A DNA stretch of 64,000 bases from Williamsia deligens (GTDB lineage Bacteria > Actinomycetota > Actinomycetes > Mycobacteriales > Mycobacteriaceae), in contig NZ_JAMTCI010000002.1 in the NCBI RefSeq assembly GCF_024171765.1, positions 434,001-498,000 on the forward strand, given 5' to 3'. Positions within the stretch are counted from its first letter, which is position 1. The number at the start of each line of letters is the position of its first letter. This document shows, piece by piece, positions 8,856 to 18,984 of the stretch. Under the pieces are notes generated by a model that saw only the letters and a program-made list of their open reading frames with translations, had not been told where the DNA came from and searched no databases. The translations under genes and the position numbers were made by a program.

Positions 8856-10237
8856 CCGTCGTCGACCTCGCCGTGATCGGTTCGGGCAGTGGCAACTCCA
8901 TCGTCGACAGCAGGTTCGACGACTGGTCGGTGGTCATCGCCGACCAGGGCGTCTTCGGCGGCACCTGCCTCAACGTCGGGTGCATCCCGTCGAAGATGTT
9001 CGTCTACGCCGGTGAGGTGGCGACGACGATCGCCGAGTCCTCGCAGTACGGGATCGACGCCCACGTCGACGACGTCCGCTGGCGCGACATCGTCACCCGG
9101 GTGTTCGGACGCATCGACCCGATCTCGCAGGGAGGCCTGGACTACCGCGAGAACCGGTGCGACAACGTCACGGTGGTCCGCTCGCACGTCCGCTTCGACG
9201 GACGCACCGACGACGGCTACCGCCTCACCGCCGACGACGGCACGGAGGTGATCGCGCGCCGGGTGGTGATCGCCGCGGGGTCGCGCCCTGTCATCCCGCC
9301 CGCGATCGCGGATTCCGGTGTCCCGTACCACACCAACGACGACATCATGCGGCTCGCGAACCTGCCGGAGCGGCTGCTCGTGATCGGCGGCGGGTACATC
9401 GCCGCCGAGATGGCGCACGTGTTCGGGTCGCTCGGGTCGCACGTCACGATGATCGTCCGCGGCGACCACCTCCTGCGGGCCCACGACGAGGACATCGCCG
9501 CCCGCTACACCGAGATCGCCCGGGAGCGTCACGACGTGCGCACCGGCGTGGAGGTCACCCGGGCTCGCCTCGGCGACGAGGGTGCGGTGATCCTCGAGCT
9601 GTCGGACGGCTCGTCGGTCACCGGCGACGCGATCCTGGTCGCGACCGGCCGCAAGCCCAACGGCGACGGTCTCGCCCTGGACACGATCGGCGTCGAGCTC
9701 GACGACGCGGGACGCGTCGAGTGCGACAGCCACGGCAGGACCGCGGCGCGGGACGTGTGGACGCTGGGCGACGTCAGCTCTCCGTACCAGCTCAAGCACG
9801 TCGCGAACGCCGAGGCGCGGGTGGTGCAGGCCAACCTCGAGCGCGACTGGGATGCCGACGACCTCGACACCTTCCCGCACGACGTCGTCCCGTCGGCCGT
9901 CTTCACCCACCCGCAGATCGCCGCCGTGGGTCTCACCGAGAAGCAGGCGCGCGAGCAGGGCATCGACATCACGGTCAAGGTCCAGGCGTACGGCGACGTC
10001 GCCTACGGCTGGGCGATGGAGGACACCACCGGGCTGTGCAAGGTGATCGCCGAGCGCGGGACGGGCCGCATCGTCGGCACCCACATCCTCGGCCCGCAGG
10101 CGCCCACGGTCATCCAGCCTGTCGTGCAGGCGATGTCGTTCGGCCTCGACGCCCACACGATGGCCCGCGGTCAGTACTGGATCCACCCGGCGATGCCCGA
10201 GGTGCTCGAGAACGCGCTGCTCGGACTCGACATCTGA
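8852..10237 (+). CDS. mtr: Mycothione reductase
   Basis: 461 residues. A flavoprotein disulfide reductase that uses NAD(P)H to reduce mycothiol disulfide, keeping the actinobacterial thiol pool reduced. FAD motif VIGSGSGNS at the N-terminus, redox pair in [13 protein letters not shown] (Cys39 and Cys44), a second nucleotide-binding motif [12 protein letters not shown] in the middle, and the C-terminal catalytic H445-P with Glu450 in [19 protein letters not shown] lies eight bases before the ATG, which overlaps the stop of the upstream hydrolase. Its presence is good evidence for mycothiol production and hence for an actinobacterium. Confidence 0.95.
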   Translation: MTVVDLAVIGSGSGNSIVDSRFDDWSVVIADQGVFGGTCLNVGCIPSKMFVYAGEVATTIAESSQYGIDAHVDDVRWRDIVTRVFGRIDPISQGGLDYRENRCDNVTVVRSHVRFDGRTDDGYRLTADDGTEVIARRVVIAAGSRPVIPPAIADSGVPYHTNDDIMRLANLPERLLVIGGGYIAAEMAHVFGSLGSHVTMIVRGDHLLRAHDEDIAARYTEIARERHDVRTGVEVTRARLGDEGAVILELSDGSSVTGDAILVATGRKPNGDGLALDTIGVELDDAGRVECDSHGRTAARDVWTLGDVSSPYQLKHVANAEARVVQANLERDWDADDLDTFPHDVVPSAVFTHPQIAAVGLTEKQAREQGIDITVKVQAYGDVAYGWAMEDTTGLCKVIAERGTGRIVGTHILGPQAPTVIQPVVQAMSFGLDAHTMARGQYWIHPAMPEVLENALLGLDI

Positions 10238-10238
10238 C

Positions 10239-10256
10239 CCGCCCCCTCCTGGGCGG
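10239..10256. terminator. Bidirectional hairpin between mtr and a convergent esterase
   Basis: CCGCCC and GGGCGG form a 6-bp stem with a 6-base loop in the 29 bases between the mtr stop and the convergent esterase stop. Position between converging genes supports a shared terminator. Confidence 0.55.
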
Positions 10257-10266
10257 TCGCGGCCGC

Positions 10267-11604
10267 TCAGGGGAGGTCGACGTGGTCGCCGACGTCCGGG
10301 ACACGCCCCGTGCGTGCGACATCGGCCCAGTGGCGGCGCATCATCGGACCGTGCTGGCGCAGGGCGGCGTCTGGGTCGTCCCCGAGCATCGGTGCCCGCG
10401 ACCACGCGTCGTCGGCACCCATCAGGAACGGCAGTTCCACGCTGTGGCAGGCGCCCTCGGCGAATCCCGCCGCGCGCCAGGCGAACCGGTACGTCTGTGC
10501 CGACCCGCCCGCGGCACGGTGATCCCCGGCGACGCGACGTGCGGGCCCGGAGAACACGCGTCGGGTGATGCCGCGGGTGATGAGCGATCGTGCGGGGCGT
10601 CCCACGACGGGCAGTCCGGCGATGCGGGCCAGCGGTGGGACGAGGTCGACGTAGGGCGAGCCGTCGTCGGCGGCCCACCCGACGACCATCGCGACGCCCG
10701 GTGCCGCCGAGGCCCGATGCGCGATCGCCTGCCCGCGGGTCGGCAGGGGCGCATGGCCGTACAGCGGACCGTAGGCGACCCCGGCACCCGGGTGTCCCTG
10801 CGCCGCGGACAGGGCGGCGACGTGCGCCGCCAGGACGTCGTCGACGGACAGGCCGGCCGGGTCGTCGCCGAGCGCCTCCGACGCCGCCGCGGACATCGCC
10901 GCCGTCATGGCGTCGACGTCGCGCCGGATGTCGAAGGGACCGCTCTGGAGGATGACACCGGACAGCATGTCGGTGACCTCCTCGAGCCCCATCAGGGCGT
11001 ACAGCGCGTCCGCGCCGGCGGAATGCCCCATCGCCGTGATGCGGTCCGGGTCACCGCCGAACGCGGCGATGGTCGAGTGAACCCAGCGCAGCGCAGCCAG
11101 GATGTCGGAGAGCCCGAGGTTCGCCGGGGCGACCCCGTCGATCGGCAGGAAGCCGAGGATGCCGAGTCGGTAGGTCACCGACACCACCACCACGTCCTGT
11201 TCCGCGACCATCGCGGTGAAGTCGTGGGCGACCGCCTCGCCGCCCCCGGAGACGTACGCGCCCCCGTGGATCCACACGATCACCGGGCGCGCCGGCTGGG
11301 CGGGGTCCGCGTTCTCCGGGGTGTGGAGTGCGAAGACCGACAGGACGAGGCAGTCCTCGGACTGCTCGAGCTCGTCGGCGACAGGCCCTGTGACCGAGGC
11401 CAGCCGCGACACGATCTGCGGGCACGCCGGGCCCGGTCGCGTCGCGTCGACGACCTCGTCGGTCCGGACGACGGGTTCGCACGGCGCGAACCGTTCTGCT
11501 CGGGCGTACCGCACCCCGGACGCGTGCAGGACCCCACCCGCGACGCGGACACGGAACCGCCCGGCCGGTGCGTCGACGACCGTGGTGTCCGCCGGAGTCA
11601 CCAT
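10267..11604 (-). CDS. Type-B carboxylesterase
   Basis: 445 residues. It has the carboxylesterase type B layout: oxyanion segment WIHGGAYVSGGG, a QSEDCLVLSVF segment typical of the family, and a nucleophile elbow GHSAGADAL instead of the more usual GESAGG. It should hydrolyse carboxylic esters; the natural substrate is unknown. No signal peptide is seen. The ATG at 11604 overlaps the stop of the upstream hydrolase by seven bases, so the two hydrolases form one unit. Family members are often shorter or longer because of lid insertions; this one is slightly short compared with the usual 500. Confidence 0.87.
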   Translation of the reverse strand: MVTPADTTVVDAPAGRFRVRVAGGVLHASGVRYARAERFAPCEPVVRTDEVVDATRPGPACPQIVSRLASVTGPVADELEQSEDCLVLSVFALHTPENADPAQPARPVIVWIHGGAYVSGGGEAVAHDFTAMVAEQDVVVVSVTYRLGILGFLPIDGVAPANLGLSDILAALRWVHSTIAAFGGDPDRITAMGHSAGADALYALMGLEEVTDMLSGVILQSGPFDIRRDVDAMTAAMSAAASEALGDDPAGLSVDDVLAAHVAALSAAQGHPGAGVAYGPLYGHAPLPTRGQAIAHRASAAPGVAMVVGWAADDGSPYVDLVPPLARIAGLPVVGRPARSLITRGITRRVFSGPARRVAGDHRAAGGSAQTYRFAWRAAGFAEGACHSVELPFLMGADDAWSRAPMLGDDPDAALRQHGPMMRRHWADVARTGRVPDVGDHVDLP

Positions 11605-12422
11605 GTGGAGGAGCGCAGCGCGATCTCACTCGCGAGCGAGGCCGCGGCGTTCTGCGGCACCCAGTGGTCGACGCCGTGGAGCTCGGAGAAGCGGTAGTCG
11701 GAGTAGACGAACCGGCCGCTGGCCTCCGCCTGGGCACGGCCGAGTGCGGGGTCGCCGTCACTCCACACCATCGTGGTGGGGACCTCCACCGGAGGGCACG
11801 CCAGGTTCCCCGCGATGTCGCCGGTGAAGTTGGCGCGGTACCAGTTCAGGGCACCGGTCAGCGTCGGCCGGTGCAGCAGCGGCAGGACCGAGTCGTCGGG
11901 GACGAGTGCACACAGGCGCGCACCGTCGTCGGCGAGAAGGGTGTCCTCGGCCGACGGGTCGATGAACCCGGGGATGTACGACGACCGGCGGCGCTGGTCG
12001 TCATCGTGCGAGAGGGAGCCCGCGATGGCCGACGGGTGGCCGACGCTGGCGGCGACGAGGCCGGTCAGGCGTTCCGGGTGCCGTCCCGCGAGGTGCCAGG
12101 CCACCAGCGCACCCCAGTCGTGCCCGACGGCCAGGGCGTAGTGGACGCCCACGGCGTCGAGGATTCCGATGGCGTCGTCGACGAGATGCGCGATGCCGTA
12201 CGCCTGCACCTCGGTCGGCTGTGCGCCCGGTGAGTACCCGCGCTGGTCGGGCACGATCGTGCGCAGACCGGACTCGTGCAGACGAGCCACGACACCGTCG
12301 TAACACGTTCCGACATTGGGGAATCCGTGCAGCAGCAGGACCGCGGGACCGGTGGGCGGGCCGCCGGTGCGGACGGTGAAGTCGAGGTCACCGACGGTCA
12401 CGGTCTGGGTCTGTACGTCCAT
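11598..12422 (-). CDS. Alpha/beta hydrolase, epoxide-hydrolase-like
   Basis: 274 residues. The nucleophile position is an aspartate, in GHDWGAL (Asp102), with oxyanion segment LLLHGFPNVG (about 29-38) and a C-terminal HGVDHW histidine. Asp rather than Ser at the elbow places it with epoxide hydrolases and haloalkane dehalogenases; the absence of obvious halide-binding features favours epoxide hydrolase, but activity cannot be read from sequence. First gene of a two-gene unit with the carboxylesterase. The start codon lies seven bases after a TAGGCT -10, so the transcript is probably leaderless. Confidence 0.85.
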   Translation of the reverse strand: MDVQTQTVTVGDLDFTVRTGGPPTGPAVLLLHGFPNVGTCYDGVVARLHESGLRTIVPDQRGYSPGAQPTEVQAYGIAHLVDDAIGILDAVGVHYALAVGHDWGALVAWHLAGRHPERLTGLVAASVGHPSAIAGSLSHDDDQRRRSSYIPGFIDPSAEDTLLADDGARLCALVPDDSVLPLLHRPTLTGALNWYRANFTGDIAGNLACPPVEVPTTMVWSDGDPALGRAQAEASGRFVYSDYRFSELHGVDHWVPQNAAASLASEIALRSSTW

Positions 12423-12429
12423 CGCGGTC

Positions 12430-12435
12430 AGCCTA
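12430..12435 (-). promoter_or_regulatory. -10 element TAGGCT, leaderless start of the epoxide-hydrolase-like gene
   Basis: On the minus strand TAGGCT is followed by GACCGCG and then the ATG at 12422. The seven-base spacing predicts transcription starting at or within a base of the start codon. There is no ribosome binding site. Confidence 0.6.
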
Positions 12436-12447
12436 CGTCGGCGCAGG

Positions 12448-12480
12448 CGGTGACGGCGGGGGTCCGCCGAGGTGTCACCG
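12448..12480 (-). terminator. Hairpin after cobQ
   Basis: A 7-bp outer stem CGGTGAC/GTCACCG encloses, with one-sided bulge bases, a 5-bp inner stem GGCGG/CCGCC and loop GGGT. It begins five bases after the cobQ stop and ends before the promoter of the next gene, so it probably ends the map-cobQ transcript. Confidence 0.55.
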
Positions 12481-12484
12481 GCCC

Positions 12485-14023
12485 TCAGCCGATGACGGTG
12501 GTGTGCACGGTGGACGCGCTGCGCGGCGGACCGTCGGTGATCAGCGCGTCGACGGCGTCGAGGTCGAGATGCTCGTCGACGGCGTCGGCGAGCCGGTCGA
12601 GTTGGGCGACACGCGCCGCCTCGACGTCGGTGTCCGGGGCGACGCGGAAATCCGCACGCCGGGCGGCGGTGGCGACCTCGTCGAGCAGGACACGACGGGC
12701 GTCGTCGTTCGCGAGCAACCCGTGCCAGTGGGTGCCCCAGACCGCCTCGCCGACACTGCCTTCGGGACCGTGGTCGTCGTCGACCAACAAGGGCCTGTGC
12801 CCGTTGTCGACGACGCGCCCGTGGTGGATCTCATAGCCCTGCACGCGGTGGGTCCCCCACGTGCCGGTCACCGGGCGGACGGTCTTCTCCTGCTCGAACC
12901 GGATCGTCAGGTCGAGGATGCCCAGGCCGTCGACCACACGGGCACCGCTCCCCGTCCCCGACGACTCGACGCCGTCGACGATGGTCTCGCCGAGCATCTG
13001 GTAGCCACCGCAGATCCCGACGATCGGCCGGTGGTGCCGCGCCCGGTCGAGCAGGGCGCGGTCGAGGCCACGCCGCCGCAGCCACGCGAGGTCGTCCACC
13101 GTCGCCCGGGTCCCGGGGAGCACGGCGAGGTCGGCCGCGGCGACGCTGGCGATGTCGTCGACCCAGCGCACGTCGACGCCCGGTTCACACGCCAGGGCCT
13201 CCAGATCGGTCGAGTTCGACAGGCGCGGCAGGCGGATCGCCGCGACCGACAGACGATCGCCGCCGACCGCCGGGGTCGACGGTCCGATCGGACGTCCGAT
13301 GGGCGACGACAGGGAGTCCTCGGCGTCGAGCCAGAGATCGTCGAGCCAGGGCAGCACGCCCAGCGTGGGCCGCCCGGTCCGCTCGGCGAGCGCGTCGAGT
13401 CCCGGCTGCAGGATCGACCGGGCGCCACGGAACTTGTTGACGACGAACCCGGCCACCAGGCGCTGGTCGGCGTCGGACAATGCGGCCATCGTCCCGAGCA
13501 GATGGGCCAGCACTCCCCCGCGGTCGATGTCGCCGACGACGAGCACCCCGATGTCGGCCGCGGTCGCGAGCCCCATGTTGGCGATGTCGGTGTCGCGCAG
13601 GTTGATCTCGGCGACCGAGCCGGCACCCTCGCAGACGACGACGTCGTAATCCGCACGCAGCGAGGCCAGTTCGGTGTTCACCACGTCGGCGAGGGCGGCC
13701 CGTCGATCGTGGTAGTCGGCCGCGCCGATCCACCCGTCCGGTCGTCCGCGCACGACGACCGCCGAGCGGCTGTCGCTGCCGGGTTTGAGCAGGACCGGGT
13801 TGAAGCGCGTCGAGGGCTCGAGGCCGCAGGCCTGCGCCTGCATCCCCTGCGCGCGTCCGATCTCACCGCCGTCGGCGGTGACGACGGAGTTGTTCGACAT
13901 GTTCTGGGCCTTGAACGGGGCCACCGCGACGCCCCGACGTGCCAGCGACCGACACAGTCCTGCCACGACGAGACTCTTGCCGGCGTCGGAGGTCGTGCCC
14001 CCGACGAGCACCGCACCACGCAT
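12485..14023 (-). CDS. cobQ: Cobyric acid synthase
   Basis: 512 residues. It amidates the b, d, e and g positions of adenosylcobyrinic a,c-diamide with glutamine and ATP. The N-terminal motif [10 protein letters not shown] is the ATP-binding loop, [11 protein letters not shown] is the family signature, and the C-terminal glutaminase domain has Cys in [11 protein letters not shown] with a late histidine region GTHWHGLL. It is separated from the cobB-cobO group by seven genes and instead follows map by seven bases, with which it is probably cotranscribed. The start ATG has only a weak ribosome binding site, so reinitiation after map is plausible. Confidence 0.95.
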   Translation of the reverse strand: MRGAVLVGGTTSDAGKSLVVAGLCRSLARRGVAVAPFKAQNMSNNSVVTADGGEIGRAQGMQAQACGLEPSTRFNPVLLKPGSDSRSAVVVRGRPDGWIGAADYHDRRAALADVVNTELASLRADYDVVVCEGAGSVAEINLRDTDIANMGLATAADIGVLVVGDIDRGGVLAHLLGTMAALSDADQRLVAGFVVNKFRGARSILQPGLDALAERTGRPTLGVLPWLDDLWLDAEDSLSSPIGRPIGPSTPAVGGDRLSVAAIRLPRLSNSTDLEALACEPGVDVRWVDDIASVAAADLAVLPGTRATVDDLAWLRRRGLDRALLDRARHHRPIVGICGGYQMLGETIVDGVESSGTGSGARVVDGLGILDLTIRFEQEKTVRPVTGTWGTHRVQGYEIHHGRVVDNGHRPLLVDDDHGPEGSVGEAVWGTHWHGLLANDDARRVLLDEVATAARRADFRVAPDTDVEAARVAQLDRLADAVDEHLDLDAVDALITDGPPRSASTVHTTVIG

Positions 14024-14030
14024 CGACGCC

Positions 14031-14894
14031 CTACTCGGACGGCAGGGTGAGGATCTCCGCGCCGTCCTCGGTGACCACCAGGGTGTGCTCGAACTGTGCG
14101 GTCCACTTCCGGTCCCGGGTGACGACGGTCCAGCCGTCGTCCCAGATCTCGTACGGCAGCGACCCGATGTTGATCATCGGCTCGATGGTGAACACCATGC
14201 CGGGTTCCAACACGGTGTCGACGTTGGGCTGGTCGTAGTGCAGGACGACGAGTCCGTTGTGGAAGGTCTCGCCGATGCCGTGCCCGGTGAAGTCGCGGAC
14301 GACGCTGTAGCCGAAGCGGTTCGCGTACGCCTCGATCACCCGACCGACCACGTTGAGTTCGCGACCCGCGCGCACGGCCTTGATGGCGCGCATCGTCGCG
14401 GTGTGGGTGCGCTCGACGAGGTCGCGGTTCTCCTGGCTCACGTCGCCGGCGAGGAACGTGGCGTTGGTGTCCCCGTGGACACCGTCGATGTAGGCGGTGA
14501 CGTCGATGTTGACGATGTCGCCGTCCTCGATCACCGTCGAGTCCGGGATCCCGTGGCAGATCACCTCGTTCAGCGAGGTGCAGCACGACTTCGGGAAGCC
14601 GCGGTAGCCCAGCGTCGACGGGTACGCGCCGTGATCGACCATGTACTCGTGGGCGATGCGGTCGAGGTGGTCGGTCGTGACGCCGGGGGCGACGGCCTTG
14701 CCCGCCTCGGCGAGCGCGTCGGCGGCGATACGTCCTGCGACCCGCATCTTCTCGATGGTCTCCGGCGTCTGCACCCACGGCTCGTTGCCCTCGTTCACCG
14801 TCGGGCGCCACGCGTACTCGGGCCGCGGGATGGAGGAGGGCACCGGCAGCGTCGGGGAGACGACGCCGGGCGCCAGGGCGGTGCGAACAGACAT
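14031..14894 (-). CDS. map: Methionine aminopeptidase, type Ic (MapB-like)
   Basis: 287 residues. It removes N-terminal methionine from nascent proteins. The five metal ligands are visible: Asp in [10 protein letters not shown], Asp in HGDTNATF, His in GHGIGETFH, Glu in TIEPMI and Glu in [11 protein letters not shown]. An N-terminal extension of about 40 residues with a proline-rich stretch ([12 protein letters not shown]) is the mark of the actinobacterial 1c class with a ribosome-docking tail. The start ATG lies seven bases after a TAAGCT -10 and has no Shine-Dalgarno, so a leaderless message is likely. cobQ follows. Confidence 0.95.
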   Translation of the reverse strand: MSVRTALAPGVVSPTLPVPSSIPRPEYAWRPTVNEGNEPWVQTPETIEKMRVAGRIAADALAEAGKAVAPGVTTDHLDRIAHEYMVDHGAYPSTLGYRGFPKSCCTSLNEVICHGIPDSTVIEDGDIVNIDVTAYIDGVHGDTNATFLAGDVSQENRDLVERTHTATMRAIKAVRAGRELNVVGRVIEAYANRFGYSVVRDFTGHGIGETFHNGLVVLHYDQPNVDTVLEPGMVFTIEPMINIGSLPYEIWDDGWTVVTRDRKWTAQFEHTLVVTEDGAEILTLPSE

Positions 14895-14901
14895 GTCGCC
14901 C

Positions 14902-14907
14902 AGCTTA
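14902..14907 (-). promoter_or_regulatory. -10 element TAAGCT, leaderless start of map
   Basis: TAAGCT, then GGGCGAC, then ATG on the minus strand. The seven-base gap matches other leaderless starts in the window. Confidence 0.55.
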
Positions 14908-14917
14908 TCGCGCGCGA

Positions 14918-16759
14918 TCAGCGCGGGTCCGCGAGGAAATCCGTGGGCAGGTCGGCGAAGAAGTCGCGGGTCACGCCGACGGCGTTGTCGGAACTCGCGC
15001 CCAGCACCACCAGGGTGGCGAAGGCCAGATCGCCCCGGTAGCCGGCGAACCACGCGTGCGACCCGCCGGGGACCTCGGCCTCCCCCGTCTTGCCGAACAC
15101 CTCGCCCTGGTCCTTGATGCGGTCGGCGGTGCCGTCCTCGACGACCTGGCGCATCATCGGCCGCAGGTTGGTGATCACGGCGGGGTCGATCGTCGGGTGC
15201 GGTCCGCTCACCGTCGTCGCCCGGTCGAGGATGAGCTGCGGCACCGGGGTCGACCCGTGGGCGACGGTGGCCGCCACCATCGCCAGGCCGAACGGACTGG
15301 TGAGGACCTTGCCCTGACCGAAGCCGTCCTCCGTGCGTTGGATGAGGTCGGGTGCGATGGGCACGGACCCGGAGTCGACGGGGATGCCGGGGATGTCGTA
15401 GTGCGGGCCGATGCCCATCCTCGCGGCCGCCGCGGCGAGGTCCGACGGGCCCATCTCACTGGCGAGCTTGGCGAAGGTGGTGTTGCAGGACTTCGCGAAC
15501 GCGGTCTGCAACGGCACGGTGCCGAGCGCGAACTCGTCGTAGTTCGGGATCGTGCGGGGTCCGATCGTGACCGTCCCCGGACACCCGACCATCGTCGACG
15601 GCTTCGCCAGCCCCGTGCCGATCGCCGCGGCCGACGTCACCATCTTGAAGGTCGACCCCGGGGGGTAGAGACCGATCGTGGCCAGCGGGCCGTCGGCGTC
15701 CGCCATGCGGTTCTGGGCGATCGCGAGGATGCGACCCGTCGAGGGCTGCACCACCACCATCATCGTCTTGAACCGGGAGGCCGCGTCGACCGCGCGCTGG
15801 GCCGCGGTCTGCACCTGGCGCGACAGGCTGATCGCGACCGACGGTGACGGTGCCGGGTCCACCTCGGCGAGCACCCCGGCGGTCGCGCCGTTCGGGTTGA
15901 GCGACACCACGCGCCACCCGGACTTGCCGTCGAGATCGGACGCGACCTGCTTCTTGATCTGCGTCATCAGGTCGGGGGCGAAGGTGGGATCGGTGGGCAC
16001 GAGGTCGGCCTGGTCGGAGGCGGTGACCCCCGGGATGGCGGCCAACTGGTCGCTGACCTGGTCGTACTGGTCGCGACGCAGGGTCATCACGACGTATTCG
16101 CCGGACCGCGCGGTGGACTCCTCGGCGATGGCCTGCGGGTCCACCGTCGGGTCGAATCGCCGCAGCACGTCGGCGAGGCTCGTGGCGGAGTCGGCCGCGG
16201 TCGACGTCTGCGCCGCCGTCGACGCGGTCAACCCCACCCGGTACACCGATCCGGGGACCAGCACCGACGACCCGTCCGACTCGTTGACCGACCCGACGGG
16301 CGCCGTGATCGTCTGCAGCGACATCCGTTGTGTCGCACCGAGGTCCGGGTGGATGTCGGTGGACGTCCACCGCACCCGCCACCCGTCGTCGGTGCGGGCC
16401 ATGTCGAGGCGGCCGTCGTAGGTCCAGGTCGCCTTCCGCGGCAACGCCCACGACCAGCGGACGTCGACGGTGGCGGTGTCGCCGTCGACGCGACTGCGAC
16501 CCACGTCGGTGCGCAACCCGTCCGCCTGCAGGCCGCTCCAGGCGGCGTCGAGATCGGTGCGGGCCTGACCGGGGGTGTCGGTCTGTGCGGCCGCCGCGTC
16601 GAGTCGGCGGTCGGCGACGACCCCGAGGAACGACGACGCCGCCGCGCGGGGCCCGTCGTCGGTCGTGGAGCAGGCCACCGCGAGGGGTACGCAGACGGCT
16701 GCCGCCACCAGCACGGTCAGCACCCGCACCCGTGTGGTCGCCCGTCGTGTTCTCGTCAT
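14918..16759 (-). CDS. Penicillin-binding lipoprotein (class B-like transpeptidase)
   Basis: 613 residues. A signal sequence with a lipobox-like LAVAC (Cys30) is followed by an NTF2-like MecA-N domain (about 35-150), a dimerisation domain and a C-terminal transpeptidase with all three penicillin-binding motifs: S369-TF-K372, S424-C-N426 and K557-T-G559. It should be anchored to the outer face of the membrane and crosslink peptidoglycan. It corresponds in place to Rv2864c. The start ATG follows a TAGCAT -10 by ten bases, giving an almost leaderless message. Domain layout resembles MecA-type PBPs, but beta-lactam affinity cannot be judged. Confidence 0.92.
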   Translation of the reverse strand: MTRTRRATTRVRVLTVLVAAAVCVPLAVACSTTDDGPRAAASSFLGVVADRRLDAAAAQTDTPGQARTDLDAAWSGLQADGLRTDVGRSRVDGDTATVDVRWSWALPRKATWTYDGRLDMARTDDGWRVRWTSTDIHPDLGATQRMSLQTITAPVGSVNESDGSSVLVPGSVYRVGLTASTAAQTSTAADSATSLADVLRRFDPTVDPQAIAEESTARSGEYVVMTLRRDQYDQVSDQLAAIPGVTASDQADLVPTDPTFAPDLMTQIKKQVASDLDGKSGWRVVSLNPNGATAGVLAEVDPAPSPSVAISLSRQVQTAAQRAVDAASRFKTMMVVVQPSTGRILAIAQNRMADADGPLATIGLYPPGSTFKMVTSAAAIGTGLAKPSTMVGCPGTVTIGPRTIPNYDEFALGTVPLQTAFAKSCNTTFAKLASEMGPSDLAAAAARMGIGPHYDIPGIPVDSGSVPIAPDLIQRTEDGFGQGKVLTSPFGLAMVAATVAHGSTPVPQLILDRATTVSGPHPTIDPAVITNLRPMMRQVVEDGTADRIKDQGEVFGKTGEAEVPGGSHAWFAGYRGDLAFATLVVLGASSDNAVGVTRDFFADLPTDFLADPR

Positions 16760-16769
16760 CGCGCCTGCG

Positions 16770-16775
16770 ATGCTA
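16770..16775 (-). promoter_or_regulatory. -10 element TAGCAT before the PBP gene
   Basis: TAGCAT lies ten bases before the ATG at 16759, so the 5' leader would be only about three bases. No Shine-Dalgarno is present. The spacing is looser than at the other leaderless candidates. Confidence 0.4.
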
Positions 16776-16857
16776 GGGCCCGGGTGACCCGGTTCCGGGA
16801 TGCCACGCAGCGCGCGGACCTGTGAAGTGGGTGAGAGCGCCCTGATCGACGAGGGTG

Positions 16858-17694
16858 TCAGTCCACCAGGACGGTGGCGAAGGCGCCCACCTCGGTGAGC
16901 CCGACCCGCCGGTAGATCTGACGCGCCGGGCCGTTGAAGTCGTTCACGTAGAGGCTCGACACCCGTCCCTGCGCGGCGATCGCGGCGACCACCGCAGCGG
17001 TACCGGCGGCACCGAGCCCACGCCCCCGCTTGTGTTCGGCGGTCCACACACCCTGGATCTGGCCGACCCGCGACGACATCGACCCGATCTCGGCCTTGAA
17101 CACCACCTCGCCGCCTTCGAATCGTGCGAACGCTCGGCCCGACGAGATGAGGGCGGCGATCCGACGTCGATAGGACCGGCCACCGTCACCGGCGCACGGG
17201 TCCACGCCGACCTCACCGCGGAACATCTCGACGGCCGCGGGGAGATAGGCGTCGATCTCGGAGAGACGTACCCGACGGACCCGCGGATCCGGCGCGATGG
17301 CGGGTGGCCCCGACACGGCGAGCAGCGGCTGGCGGTCCCGGATCTCGCGGGCCGGGCCCCACTCCTGACAGGCGTGCTCCCAGAACGGCAGGACGTACTC
17401 GGCGCGGCCGACGACCGACGAGCAGTGCCGCGGCGAGCGGATCGCACGGGCCGCGAACGAGGCCATGTCGGCGGCGTCACCGAGGAGCGGGATGAGGTTG
17501 GCGCCCGAGAAGCACAGAGACGTGGCGGGGTCCCCGGCGGTCCACAGTTCGCCACCGAGCATCCTCGGCGCGAGCCCGTGTTCCTCGACGCGGGCGGCCA
17601 CCATGCACATCGCGACGGGGTCGCTCTCGAGCGCACGCGTCACCGCGGGCGCGTCACGCGCACCGAGTGGCTTGTCGCCCACCAGCTTCAGCAC
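16858..17694 (-). CDS. GNAT acetyltransferase with N-terminal DUF4081-like domain
   Basis: 278 residues. The N-terminal half (about 1-130) resembles the actinobacterial domain paired with GNAT folds, and the C-terminal half has the acetyl-CoA loop in EHKRGRGLGAAGTAAV and a closing YVNDFNGPARQIYRRVGL, typical of GNATs. It corresponds to Rv2867c, next to ispG. The target is unknown. The GTG start at 17694 is preceded by AGGAGAG at a suitable distance. It lies 81 bases downstream of ispG and may be part of the dxr-rip1-ispG unit. No membrane segment or signal peptide is seen. Confidence 0.85.
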   Translation of the reverse strand: MLKLVGDKPLGARDAPAVTRALESDPVAMCMVAARVEEHGLAPRMLGGELWTAGDPATSLCFSGANLIPLLGDAADMASFAARAIRSPRHCSSVVGRAEYVLPFWEHACQEWGPAREIRDRQPLLAVSGPPAIAPDPRVRRVRLSEIDAYLPAAVEMFRGEVGVDPCAGDGGRSYRRRIAALISSGRAFARFEGGEVVFKAEIGSMSSRVGQIQGVWTAEHKRGRGLGAAGTAAVVAAIAAQGRVSSLYVNDFNGPARQIYRRVGLTEVGAFATVLVD

Positions 17695-17775
17695 CGTCTC
17701 TCCTGGCCGACCGGGTGCGGACCGTCTCGCCGGTCGGCGGGGCGGAAGGGGGTCACCGGGTGGGTCGCGCGTCGG

Positions 17776-18972
17776 CTATCCGACGCTGACGACCGGAGAC
17801 CCGGCGGTGGTCCCCTCGCCAGTGTCCCCTGTTTCCTCGGCGATGCGTAGGGCTTCCTCGATCAGGGTCTCGACGATCTGCGCCTCGGGCACGGTCTTGA
17901 TGACCTCGCCCTTCACGAAGATCTGTCCCTTGCCGTTGCCCGACGCCACACCGAGGTCGGCGTCGCGGGCCTCGCCCGGGCCATTGACGACGCACCCCAT
18001 GACCGCGACCCGCAGCGGGATGTCCATGCCCTCGAGCCCGGCGGAGACCTGGTCGGCGAGGGAGTACACGTCGACCTGCGCACGACCGCACGACGGGCAG
18101 GACACGATCTCGAGCTTGCGGGGCCGCAGGTTCAGCGACTGCAGGATCTGGTCGCCGACCTTCACCTCCTCGGCGGGCGGCGCCGAGAGGGACACGCGGA
18201 TGGTGTCGCCGATGCCGTCGGCCAGGAGCGAGCCGAACGCGACCGCCGACTTGATGGTGCCCTGGAAGGCCGGTCCCGCCTCGGTGACACCGAGATGCAG
18301 GGGGTAGTCGCTCTGGGCGGCGAGCTGCCGGTAGGCCTCGACCATGATCACCGGGTCGTTGTGTTTGACCGAGATCTTGATGTCGCCGTAGCCGTGCTCC
18401 TCGAACAGGCTCGCCTCCCACAGCGCCGACTCGACGAGTGCCTCGGGGGTGGCCCGTCCGTACTTCGCGAGCAGGCGGGGATCCAGCGACCCGGCGTTCA
18501 CGCCGATGCGGATGGGGATGCCGGCGTCCTTCGCGGCGAGGGCGACGTCCTTGACGCGGCCGTCGAACTCCTTGATGTTGCCGGGGTTCACGCGCACTGC
18601 CGCACAGCCGGCCTCGATCGCCGCGAAGATGTACCGCGGCTGGAAGTGGATGTCGGCGATGACCGGGATCTGGCTCTTCCTCGCGATCGTCGCGAGGGCG
18701 TCGGCGTCCTCCTGACGTGGGCACGCGACGCGGACGATGTCGCATCCCGACGCGGTCAGCTGCGCGATCTGCTGCAGCGTGGCGTTGATGTCGTGGGTCT
18801 TCGTGGTGGTCATCGACTGCACCGAGATGGGGTGGTCGCTGCCGACGCCGACCGACCCGACCATGATCTGCCGGGTCTTCCGCCGCGGGGCGAGCACCGG
18901 CGGTGGCGGTGCGGGCATGCCGAGACCGATTGTCGGGGCCGAGTTCTCGGCGTTCGTGTTCCCGGAGGTCAT
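17776..18972 (-). CDS. ispG: 4-hydroxy-3-methylbut-2-enyl diphosphate synthase (IspG/GcpE)
   Basis: 398 residues. It catalyses the reductive ring opening of methylerythritol cyclodiphosphate, the penultimate MEP-pathway step. The [4Fe-4S] cysteines are visible in CPSCGR and [11 protein letters not shown], and the TIM-barrel N-terminal domain has the family segment [10 protein letters not shown]. The ATG at 18972 is chosen over an in-frame GTG nine bases upstream because AGAAGGTGA is well placed for the ATG and overlaps the GTG. It follows rip1 by 12 bases. With dxr three genes upstream, this forms an isoprenoid cluster in the tubercle-bacillus order. Confidence 0.96.
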   Translation of the reverse strand: MTSGNTNAENSAPTIGLGMPAPPPPVLAPRRKTRQIMVGSVGVGSDHPISVQSMTTTKTHDINATLQQIAQLTASGCDIVRVACPRQEDADALATIARKSQIPVIADIHFQPRYIFAAIEAGCAAVRVNPGNIKEFDGRVKDVALAAKDAGIPIRIGVNAGSLDPRLLAKYGRATPEALVESALWEASLFEEHGYGDIKISVKHNDPVIMVEAYRQLAAQSDYPLHLGVTEAGPAFQGTIKSAVAFGSLLADGIGDTIRVSLSAPPAEEVKVGDQILQSLNLRPRKLEIVSCPSCGRAQVDVYSLADQVSAGLEGMDIPLRVAVMGCVVNGPGEARDADLGVASGNGKGQIFVKGEVIKTVPEAQIVETLIEEALRIAEETGDTGEGTTAGSPVVSVG

Positions 18973-18984
18973 CGAGGTCACCTT

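Noticed and set aside
16787-16815. Short CCGGG/CCCGG pairings between the PBP and GNAT genes
   Set aside because: Stems of five bases with tiny loops are expected by chance at this GC content; not enough to call a terminator.
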